Below are positions 1 through 6,197 of a stretch of DNA of 7,907 nt, piece by piece; position 1 is the first letter of the stretch; each line of letters opens with the position of its first letter. The notes below the pieces were generated by a model. It was not told the DNA's origin. It saw only the letters and a list, made by a program, of their open reading frames with translations, and did no database searches. Source of the stretch: Candidatus Woesearchaeota archaeon (GTDB lineage Archaea > Nanobdellota > Nanobdellia > Woesearchaeales > GW2011-AR15); NCBI GenBank assembly GCA_016934775.1, contig JAFGSP010000099.1, forward strand, positions 1-7,907, in the 5' to 3' direction. The position numbers and the translations under genes are program-made.

Positions 1-636
1 ACATTTGGACCAAGGCATAGTCTTGAAACACAATTAATGAGGCAAGGTGTCTCTCGCCCTGTCAAGAATGTTAGTGTTGGTGGAATCATTCTTACTTCTC
101 CTGAAAAGAACGCACCTAAAGGCTATCTTGTTTTGGGTGTTAGAGGCGGAGCAGCTTTTCCAAACACATACCATATTAACGCTGGAGCACTAAAAGCTAC
201 AGATGGATTCAAAAAAGGCCTATCCTCTGTTTATGATGTATTTAGGACTGAGGAACTTGAGCGTGAATTTGGTTTAAGTTCAGATGAGCTAGATTATGTC
301 CATGTCCACTCAAGAATCTATGACCCTGTTATAGACAAAGGACCAATGTATGTTTTTTGTGTACAGACAAATCTTATAAAAGATGAACTATATGAAAGAT
401 GGCAAAATAACCTTGATCCTGACAAAAGTGAGCACGATAGCCCCCATTTTATTCTTGCAGGAAAAAAAAGTGTAGCTGATTTTGTTAGACAAACTTATAA
501 AGGTGTTGTTAGGAATAAACAAGATAGGGTGGATTCAGAGAGATATCTTCTTTCTCCAGGAGCATTTACGCTGGCAGCATATGCTGGAAAAACAACACTA
601 TTTCTGAAAAGATTATATAGACAAGGTGTTTTTTAA
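1..636 (+). CDS. Nudix-fold-like protein, 5'-truncated by the window edge
   Basis: The frame is open from base 1, adding 12 residues before the ATG at 37, so the gene probably starts outside the window. Numbering below is from that ATG (199 aa to the TAA at 634-636). Residues 14-50 look like the first strands of a Nudix fold, with GYLVLGVRGG followed by FPNTYHINAGAL, the usual position of the 'PAG' turn. A helix at 62-80 ends in EELEREFGL, which aligns with the Nudix core REUxEExGU. The match is imperfect: the Arg is Glu72 and the first Glu of the EE pair is Arg76, while Glu73 and Glu77 are kept. Residues 86-112 give the following strands. The C-terminal 80 residues are not recognised. Nudix enzymes hydrolyse nucleoside diphosphates linked to another group; no substrate can be named. 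Six of seven Gln codons are CAA, whereas sampled operon genes favour CAG. The gene converges on the VWA operon and is probably unrelated to it. Confidence 0.6.
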   Translation, partial: TFGPRHSLETQLMRQGVSRPVKNVSVGGIILTSPEKNAPKGYLVLGVRGGAAFPNTYHINAGALKATDGFKKGLSSVYDVFRTEELEREFGLSSDELDYVHVHSRIYDPVIDKGPMYVFCVQTNLIKDELYERWQNNLDPDKSEHDSPHFILAGKKSVADFVRQTYKGVVRNKQDRVDSERYLLSPGAFTLAAYAGKTTLFLKRLYRQGVF

Positions 637-663
637 CATTCAGTATTAGTTTTCTATTTGATT
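629..663 (+). terminator. Possible T-tract transcription terminator of the + strand gene
   Basis: Six T residues (629-634) overlap the TAA stop, and a second T-rich stretch (TTTTCTATTT) follows around 650-659. Archaeal RNA polymerase can terminate at T-tracts in the non-template strand without a hairpin, so this is a reasonable termination zone. It rests on base composition only. Confidence 0.3.
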
Positions 664-670
664 AATATAG

Positions 671-694
671 AATAAGTATGAACTTTCACTTATT
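671..694. repeat. Short inverted repeat at the convergent gene boundary
   Basis: AATAAGT (671-677) and its exact reverse complement ACTTATT (688-694) flank a 10-nt loop, followed on the + strand by AATTTT. The right arm overlaps the last codons of the 257-aa gene, whose stop is at 686-688. It could help separate the convergent transcripts, but a 7-bp A/T-rich stem is weak and may be chance. Confidence 0.2.
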
Positions 695-1459
695 AATTTT
701 CTTGAAATATTCCTTTATTACATCTCTATGCTCTTCAGGAATCTTTTCTTCATATACTTCCTGGGCAACTCCTGAAATTTCCTCAGGATAATGACCTCCG
801 AAATCACTCCCGCCTGATTCACCTATACTCCCTATGTCCAGTTCTGTGCTGTATACATCAATTGAAAGATTGAGTTCCCTGTCTCCCACCTGGATAAGCC
901 TTGGAGTATCAAGAAAATCCCTGTCCCTAAGCTCATCTCTTTCCTGAAGCTCAAACATGTTTTTCGCAGTCCTTTCAGCCATCTTGTAGAACCCTGACTC
1001 AAAAACTGTCTTTTTCAATCCCACAACATCAAAACCTACAGATGCCAGATAGATTGTTGAAGACAATAAAAAACAGATTATGGTAACTTTCAGGAAGATA
1101 TGAACTGTATTAAGAAACGCATTCACATCGATTTTTTTTATGATAGCCATGATATCTGAATGAAGGTCATTGATTATTGTGTTTGTCTTGTCCTGATAAT
1201 CATATGATGTCCTGAGCCTTTCCCGCAAATCAGGATATTTTTCTTCAAGCACTAGTATTTTGTTCTGCTTTGTCTTTATCCTAAGGCTCCTGAAAAAAAA
1301 TATCAAGCCGGCTGCCAGCGGGAAAAGGATGCTTATCCTGTAGAAATATGCAAGTATATACACTATAGAAAACATCAAAGTCCCGTTAAGGAATGAATCA
1401 AGAAAACTCAGAACCTTGGATGTAATAATCACTTCTTTATACATCCTCTGGACATTCAT
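686..1459 (-). CDS. Membrane protein of the VWA operon with an LRERLRT motif and a C-terminal PEEHRDVIKEYF motif
   Basis: This 257-aa protein is the last gene of the operon. Two hydrophobic segments close together (about 26-40 and 43-57) form a hairpin, followed by a cytoplasmic-looking basic stretch (RSLRIKTKQNK). A helical region contains YPDLRERLRTSYD (75-87), and a third membrane segment lies at about 118-140. The tail (150-257) is acidic, with a Gly/Ser-rich linker at 210-222, and ends in PEEHRDVIKEYFKKI (241-255). A hydrophobic hairpin with a 'PDLRxRLRT' helix recalls membrane proteins that accompany VWA/MoxR genes in archaea and the DUF4175-type proteins of bacterial clusters. The end recalls their 'VPxxYRxLVxxYFxxL' terminus. 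Both comparisons are from memory. The start is well supported: ATG overlaps the previous stop as ATGA (1456-1459) and GAGG lies 7 nt upstream. It is probably a scaffold or partner of the two VWA proteins. No catalytic motif is seen. Confidence 0.75.
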   Translation of the reverse strand: MNVQRMYKEVIITSKVLSFLDSFLNGTLMFSIVYILAYFYRISILFPLAAGLIFFFRSLRIKTKQNKILVLEEKYPDLRERLRTSYDYQDKTNTIINDLHSDIMAIIKKIDVNAFLNTVHIFLKVTIICFLLSSTIYLASVGFDVVGLKKTVFESGFYKMAERTAKNMFELQERDELRDRDFLDTPRLIQVGDRELNLSIDVYSTELDIGSIGESGGSDFGGHYPEEISGVAQEVYEEKIPEEHRDVIKEYFKKINK

Positions 1460-1953
1460 GTGTAATCCTCACACTCAGATATGTTCATAGGAGAAGCTTC
1501 ATCGCAGATATCAAGAACATCCTGAACAACATCAGCCAAGGTCTCATTAAGGTCAAGATAATCCTCTTCAAGGCCAAAGTAATTATCCTCGCAATCCTCG
1601 AGTTCTTGGTTAAGGCCAAGCAGCAGCTGTTCTGTGTCAGTCAGCTCTGTCTCAATTTCCTCTTTTGCTCCCGACAAAGAAGATGTTTCCTCAACCAGAT
1701 TTACATATTGCGCTGTCAGGTTCTCTTCTTTCTCAAGCTGGATCCTCAATATTTCGCTAAGGAGTGAAACATTGTAATTAAGGCCTTTAATCTGTATGGA
1801 CATACTGGTAATCTTATCTTCTTTATTCCTGATAACATCATTAAGCCTGGAAAGCGTCCTCTGGTAGTATACGCTGGCTCCTGTAAATAAGCCTACAAGC
1901 AGCACAAGCAACAGGAAAAGTACAATAGTTGTCGTCTTTTTTATATATGTCAT
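1456..1953 (-). CDS. Single-pass membrane protein with an extracytoplasmic coiled coil
   Basis: I do not recognise a family for this 165-aa protein. It has a short basic N-terminus (MTYIKK), one strongly hydrophobic segment at about 9-27, and then an almost continuously helical acidic region (about 31-148) with Leu/Ile/Val heptad spacing that predicts a coiled coil. The basic N-terminus before the anchor suggests the coiled coil faces outward. Three Cys lie near the C-terminus (121, 150, 161), and four N-glycosylation sequons occur (NVS 61, NLT 78, NET 136, NIS 157); both fit an outside location. The ATG lies one nucleotide after the TAA of the 794-aa gene (TAAAATG) and has no clear Shine-Dalgarno site, so re-initiation after the upstream stop is likely. 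It overlaps the next gene by 4 nt. It may tether or oligomerise the VWA proteins. Bat clusters do not, as far as I know, usually carry such a gene. Confidence 0.75.
   Translation of the reverse strand: MTYIKKTTTIVLFLLLVLLVGLFTGASVYYQRTLSRLNDVIRNKEDKITSMSIQIKGLNYNVSLLSEILRIQLEKEENLTAQYVNLVEETSSLSGAKEEIETELTDTEQLLLGLNQELEDCEDNYFGLEEDYLDLNETLADVVQDVLDICDEASPMNISECEDYT
1467..1470 (-). promoter_or_regulatory. Shine-Dalgarno site for the 257-aa gene
   Basis: On the minus strand GAGG sits 7 nt before the ATG at 1459, inside the last codons of the 165-aa gene. Together with the 4-nt ATGA overlap it fixes the start and implies translational coupling. Confidence 0.65.
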
Positions 1954-1954
1954 T

Positions 1955-4339
1955 TTAGTACTTAAGGCTCAACTCATATATTCTTCGCATCAGTATTTCT
2001 GAAAGATAAACTGCCATTGCCAGGACAACAAATATCCAACATATGTCTTTTGTAGTCACAGTCTCTACGTTTGAAATTGATTTTATCCTTTCTGAAATCT
2101 GGGCTGCATCAGGCTCAAGCAATTCTCCTCCTGATATCTGGAGTATTTTATCAAAATCCTTATTCATACCTAAATAGAGATATTCCTTTTTATAATTTAC
2201 CCCTGCTGAAATGTTCAGCAATTCTGTAATCCCTGTTGAATTCGGATAATAATTTGCCTTGAAAAGCCCGTTGTCCACTTCATAAAAATTCAGTTCTTCT
2301 GATACTGGCTGTGTCTCAGACCTGACTGTTACAACACAATTCTCTCCCTCTCTGAGCTCAGGGATATCAATCGCAAAACTGTTTTTCCTTTCAGGGTCCT
2401 CAACCAGCCAGTTCAGTGTCCTGATAAGAAGCTTTGAATTTTCCTGGTTCAGCATCTCTGGTATCCATAAGAAACCGTCATCTGAAGCCCATGATGCAAC
2501 TCTTCCCAGACCGTAGTTCCATACTGTAAGCACAGGGTCTCCGGCTGTTGTCGTGAGAAGGAGCCTTGCTGTTGATTTCGGATATACTTCATTGAAGCCG
2601 TATATGCTGCTCAGTTCTTCAATGTCCTGTGTAATGAAATGGTTTGAATCATAGACATAGAGGGACAAATCCTCCGGCGGAATCTCACCCGGATTGCCGA
2701 AATAAATCTTAATCCTGCTTGTCTCATCTACCAGGAATATCTCTCCGCCTCCAAGCCCCTTGATATTATGGAGAAACAAGTCGTCTCTTACTTTCCCTGT
2801 GTTGATAACAAAAGTCTTGATGCCGTCCTTGTTCGCATTCCATACAAGGTCTTCAAGTATTGATTTTTCGTATTCCTGGATATCGCCATCTGTAATCAAT
2901 ACGATATTCTTGCTCCCCTTTACAAGCCTAAGCATGTCATGAGCTTTCAGGTATGCATACCTGAATTCACTTATCCCTTGTGTGGTCAGTCTTCCTATTA
3001 GAGCAATGAGTTCTACTCTTTTCGGACCTAATTCAGATAACCCAGACAGGGTATATAAAAAATTATTTGCTTCAATTAAACCAACCCTATTTGTTGAGCT
3101 TATGCTCTTTATGATATCTGCTGCGACAGCTTTTTGTATATCAATGTACAATACTTCTGATTTATTATTAATACGGGCTCCGGTTCCGGTATCCATCAAT
3201 ATCACGATGTTTGTGACATCATTCTGTTTCTTTGCTTTCCCCACGTTTACAGGAAGCATGCTCAACAGCAAAGAAGTATTGTAATTCCCCCTGTCATATG
3301 ATTCCTTGCCTCCAATGACAAAAAGACCGTTGCCATCTGACACATATTCTTCAAGAGCCTCAAGGTCTTCCTCGCTAAGATCATCTGCGGGTATATTATT
3401 GAGGACAACCGCATGATAGCTGTCCAGATTCTGCAGGTCTGAAGATGATTGGATAGAATAAAAAGGGGAATACAATGACCTTAGGGGAGATGCTGTTTTT
3501 GACACGTAAAGTATGTCAGGCTTGCTATATACTGTAACTGTTTTGTAATAGATATTATTCTCCTCAAAAAGATCATCATGCTCCGTCCCCAGTGTAGCCT
3601 TGATTATATGGTTGCCGGTCTGGAAAGAGGTCTTTATCTCTACTTTCTTGTCATACAGTTCTCCATGCACAAGCACATCATCAATATAGATTTTGACTGT
3701 CTTTTTCCCAACATCTCCTATCTCATTCACAATTATCTCATAAGTATTATCCACTCCGGATACGACCTTAGACGGGCCGTCTATATATATAAGTGCATCC
3801 TCCTTGTCAGATTCCAGATTGATGCCAAAAATCCTTGATCCAATGGAATTTGCAAACAAAGCTACATCTTCCATCTCCGATCCGAAATTGTTCTGGCCAT
3901 CTGAAACAAGAAGTATGTTCTCTTCTGGTGCAAGATAGTTCAGAATTGAATTCCCCAACGAAGAGTAATCCTCAAGATTAAGATGATTGAGTTCAACTGT
4001 GAACCCTCTTCCGGATATCTCCTGAAAAACCTGATCTGTATCTCCAATATCAAACATTCCCATAGAGTAAGAATCATCTATAAGGATCTTCAGTTTTGTG
4101 ATATTCTCTCCTGTCTGCCTGTACTCCAGTTTAGGACCAGAAAGCGCGAGGACAAGAAGGAAAAAGAAAAGCATCCTGAAGAAAAAAATAGTGATCTTCA
4201 GCCAAAGGTTGTTGACAAGCCTCTGCTCTTCTTTAATATATTTCTTAACAAGAAGTATAATCAGCAGCATAGCCATTGGAATAAGCAAGTATAGGTACTC
4301 CAGCTGCCCGATGACAAAATTGCCATATCTGAAAATCAT
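1955..4339 (-). CDS. BatA-like membrane protein with two VWA-like regions and a glutamine-amidotransferase-like fold
   Basis: This 794-aa protein has membrane segments at about 13-31 and 48-66 and a C-terminal one at about 765-783 followed by RR. The loop between the first two is basic, placing the middle of the protein outside. Residues 84-176 form a compact VWA-like domain with an intact MIDAS motif DDSYS (Asp88, Ser90, Ser92) and LLVSDGQ (Asp147). Residues 185-272 resemble a CARDB-type beta sandwich. Residues 273-365 resemble the class I glutamine amidotransferase (GATase)-like fold seen in this family (PDILYVS, LFVIGGKESY), without a nucleophile Cys. Residues 375-548 form a second VWA whose MIDAS is degenerate, DTGTG (383-387), though LITDGD (Asp484) remains. 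Residues 590-646 (YGLGRVASWASDDGFLW) match the conserved closing segment of the amidotransferase-like module. The ATG directly follows the stop of the 604-aa gene (TAAATG) and has a strong Shine-Dalgarno site. Domain order fits the large VWA/GATase-like proteins of MoxR/Bat clusters. It is likely a structural or adaptor component, not an amidotransferase. Confidence 0.85.
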   Translation of the reverse strand: MIFRYGNFVIGQLEYLYLLIPMAMLLIILLVKKYIKEEQRLVNNLWLKITIFFFRMLFFFLLVLALSGPKLEYRQTGENITKLKILIDDSYSMGMFDIGDTDQVFQEISGRGFTVELNHLNLEDYSSLGNSILNYLAPEENILLVSDGQNNFGSEMEDVALFANSIGSRIFGINLESDKEDALIYIDGPSKVVSGVDNTYEIIVNEIGDVGKKTVKIYIDDVLVHGELYDKKVEIKTSFQTGNHIIKATLGTEHDDLFEENNIYYKTVTVYSKPDILYVSKTASPLRSLYSPFYSIQSSSDLQNLDSYHAVVLNNIPADDLSEEDLEALEEYVSDGNGLFVIGGKESYDRGNYNTSLLLSMLPVNVGKAKKQNDVTNIVILMDTGTGARINNKSEVLYIDIQKAVAADIIKSISSTNRVGLIEANNFLYTLSGLSELGPKRVELIALIGRLTTQGISEFRYAYLKAHDMLRLVKGSKNIVLITDGDIQEYEKSILEDLVWNANKDGIKTFVINTGKVRDDLFLHNIKGLGGGEIFLVDETSRIKIYFGNPGEIPPEDLSLYVYDSNHFITQDIEELSSIYGFNEVYPKSTARLLLTTTAGDPVLTVWNYGLGRVASWASDDGFLWIPEMLNQENSKLLIRTLNWLVEDPERKNSFAIDIPELREGENCVVTVRSETQPVSEELNFYEVDNGLFKANYYPNSTGITELLNISAGVNYKKEYLYLGMNKDFDKILQISGGELLEPDAAQISERIKSISNVETVTTKDICWIFVVLAMAVYLSEILMRRIYELSLKY
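3179..3193 (-). other. Degenerate MIDAS (DTGTG) of the second VWA domain, 794-aa protein
   Basis: The codons read Asp383-Thr-Gly-Thr-Gly387. Both MIDAS Ser positions are Gly, so metal binding is probably lost or altered, although the later ITDG strand (Asp484) is kept. Confidence 0.65.
4064..4078 (-). other. MIDAS motif (DDSYS) of the first VWA-like domain, 794-aa protein
   Basis: The codons encode Asp88-Asp-Ser-Tyr-Ser92, an intact DxSxS. The surrounding domain is only about 90 residues, much shorter than the roughly 180 of a typical VWA. Confidence 0.65.
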
Positions 4340-6154
4340 TTACAGGTCTCCTCTTTTTTTCAGTATATATATCTCAAAAAAAGACAATATTAGCGCGACC
4401 AAAATAAACATTGACATCAAGTTAAGGTTTTGCTTGAATCTCTCTGACTTATATTCTTTAGATTCATGGGTTGTAGTGAATTTATTGCCTTTGTTAAGGT
4501 CTGACTCTCCTGCATTAAGGAGATTCACTGCAACTTCTTTTCCGTCAATCCTGTATATACCTGTCTTTTCAGCAACCACATAATCTCTTGACTTAACTCC
4601 TTCCGGATCGGTGATATGGTCTGAATAGATGATGTCGCCTATTTTCATATTAAGATTTGTATAAGTATCTTTCATGGTCAGCAATTCTATTATATTAATC
4701 CAGAATAAAGGATACTGGACAGAGATCTTAAATGGATTATATTGGTCAATAAGCCCATAATAAAGAATATTCCCGTTACCGTATTTAGTAAGAGTTATTA
4801 CAGGCGATTTATATTTATCATTGATTTCAGCCAGCACAAGTGTATTGTTGCCCCTAAGCTCAGCCGGATAATATTTTGAGCTTAGGCCATAACTGAAATC
4901 AACTAGCTTATTGATAGTTGCAGTATTTATTATCTCAACGACCTGGTTTTCGGGTTCATAAAATTCCAGAGGAAGAAGGTCGCCTAATTTCTCAGGGTCC
5001 ATATCATCCTGCGCAACTACAATCAACGATGCCCCTTCCTTGACTTTAGTCCTAAGCTCTTCTATAGTGCCGCCGGAGATCTTATGATATTCCAGATTAT
5101 CCAAAACATAAAGCTTTTTATCCGATATTGTCACTGCAGGAGGTTTTGCTGTCCTTATATCTACTGACCTCAATGAAAAGAGAGCAGACCTCACATAGCT
5201 GTCTTCGCCGCTGGTCAGAAGAAGCATGTCAGTCTCAGAACTTTTTGGCAGGATAATCCTTAGTTCATCATCTCTTCTGAAGTCGTCTTTTGTTTCGATA
5301 AATATATTATTAATGCCTTCCTGGAGTTCTACTGAAATTTGCTGTACTTCCTGCGGCTCGAGATGAAGTGTCTGGCCTGAATCTGAAATCCTGATGTCCT
5401 TTGGACTTGTATCAAAATTCTTCACGTGAACAATCCCAGTGTTGCCTGAAAGCACATACCTGATAATCCCGACATTTGAGAAAGAATCTTTATTCAGGTT
5501 CACAAATTCAACCTGAAATCCCCGTGCCTCAAGAAGCTTCTTTGCAATATTAAGGTCTTTGTCATTAGTGTCTGAGAAATCGCTCAGGATAATTATTGAG
5601 GAATCATCGCTTGCGATATCTCCTGCCAGCATCATCGCATCCCAGATGTTGCTCAGAGAATCTGCAGCCTTGAGACCTCCTACAATTTTAAGAGCATTCA
5701 AGGGGTTTGTCTGTTTCGCCAGAACTTCTGGTGATTTTTTTATTAGTACTATAGAATTCCTAACACCAACTCTTTTTCTTATCTCTGATTTATACAGGTC
5801 AAGCAGCATCCTGTTATTGACATAAGCCTGAGAACTTGCAGAAACATCTATTACAAACACAATCTCTTTGTTTATTTTTCTGGTATATACCTCAGCAGAG
5901 ACATTTAGGATAGCAAGGCACAGCATGAACAGGAGAGCTGCATGTAACAGGATAAGCCAGTCTTTCATGAATTTCTTGAAAAAAGACTTCATTGAGAATT
6001 TTTTCTGGGACTTCTCAAGAAAGATTATGCTCGGAATGACTTTCTTGAAAGGCTTTGGCCTCATGAAATACAGGAGAAGCAGGAAAAGGAAAGATAAAAA
6101 TGACAAATACCCAAAAGTGTTGCCTATATTGAAGGTCTGGCCAAAAATATTCAT
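4340..6154 (-). CDS. BatA-like VWA membrane protein, first gene of the operon
   Basis: This 604-aa protein begins with two membrane segments (about 12-31 and 66-84) separated by a very Lys-rich loop (32-65), the layout of the BatA N-terminal domain. A VWA domain spans about 97-225. Its MIDAS motif is DVSAS (Asp103, Ser105, Ser107), with SLSNIWDAM (166-174) where the MIDAS Thr loop usually lies (Ser here) and ILSDFSD (Asp192). It should bind a divalent metal and a protein ligand. Residues 228-303 form a beta-sandwich region like that between VWA and amidotransferase-like modules in relatives. Residues 308-399 and 447-470 (TKYGNGNILYYGL) resemble the amidotransferase-like fold without a catalytic Cys. 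A third membrane segment lies at about 578-597, followed by KKR. Positive charges place the VWA domain outside. The start is forced: an in-frame TAA lies 27-25 nt upstream, with no other ATG, GTG or TTG between. There is no Shine-Dalgarno site, and a TATA-like box lies just upstream, so a leaderless mRNA is likely. Confidence 0.87.
   Translation of the reverse strand: MNIFGQTFNIGNTFGYLSFLSFLFLLLLYFMRPKPFKKVIPSIIFLEKSQKKFSMKSFFKKFMKDWLILLHAALLFMLCLAILNVSAEVYTRKINKEIVFVIDVSASSQAYVNNRMLLDLYKSEIRKRVGVRNSIVLIKKSPEVLAKQTNPLNALKIVGGLKAADSLSNIWDAMMLAGDIASDDSSIIILSDFSDTNDKDLNIAKKLLEARGFQVEFVNLNKDSFSNVGIIRYVLSGNTGIVHVKNFDTSPKDIRISDSGQTLHLEPQEVQQISVELQEGINNIFIETKDDFRRDDELRIILPKSSETDMLLLTSGEDSYVRSALFSLRSVDIRTAKPPAVTISDKKLYVLDNLEYHKISGGTIEELRTKVKEGASLIVVAQDDMDPEKLGDLLPLEFYEPENQVVEIINTATINKLVDFSYGLSSKYYPAELRGNNTLVLAEINDKYKSPVITLTKYGNGNILYYGLIDQYNPFKISVQYPLFWINIIELLTMKDTYTNLNMKIGDIIYSDHITDPEGVKSRDYVVAEKTGIYRIDGKEVAVNLLNAGESDLNKGNKFTTTHESKEYKSERFKQNLNLMSMFILVALILSFFEIYILKKRGDL
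4348..4354 (-). promoter_or_regulatory. Shine-Dalgarno site for the 794-aa gene
   Basis: AGAGGAG on the minus strand ends 8 nt before the ATG at 4339. It lies within the final codons of the 604-aa gene, whose TAA is directly followed by the ATG, so the two genes are probably translationally coupled. Confidence 0.7.
5834..5848 (-). other. MIDAS metal-binding motif (DVSAS) of the 604-aa VWA domain
   Basis: The codons encode Asp103-Val-Ser-Ala-Ser107, a complete DxSxS. In VWA domains these side chains coordinate Mg/Mn for ligand binding, so this domain is probably competent. Confidence 0.75.
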
Positions 6155-6185
6155 TGAGATAGCTAGGGGGACCTGGGTTTAAATA
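6155..6185 (-). promoter_or_regulatory. Archaeal TATA-box promoter of the VWA operon, probably leaderless
   Basis: On the minus strand TATTTAAA (6185 to 6178) is centred about 27 nt before the ATG at 6154. Archaeal transcription usually starts about 25-27 nt after the TATA centre, which puts the start at or within a base or two of the ATG. There is no Shine-Dalgarno site near the start. The upstream flank (GCAACC) is only a weak match to a purine-rich TFB-recognition element. The gap between the TATA box and the ATG is C-rich. Confidence 0.6.
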
Positions 6186-6197
6186 GGTTGCGGAAAA

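Noticed and set aside
462..469. Run of eight A on the + strand as a terminator for the minus-strand operon
   Set aside because: It gives a U8 tract in the minus-strand transcript but lies about 220 nt beyond the operon, inside the convergent gene, and coincides with Lys codons. Possible but not supportable.
4098..4583. 161-codon + strand open frame spanning the junction of the 604- and 794-aa genes
   Set aside because: It lies antisense to two well-supported genes with clear domains, and its composition reads as reverse-complement hydrophobic and charged stretches. No recognisable motif.
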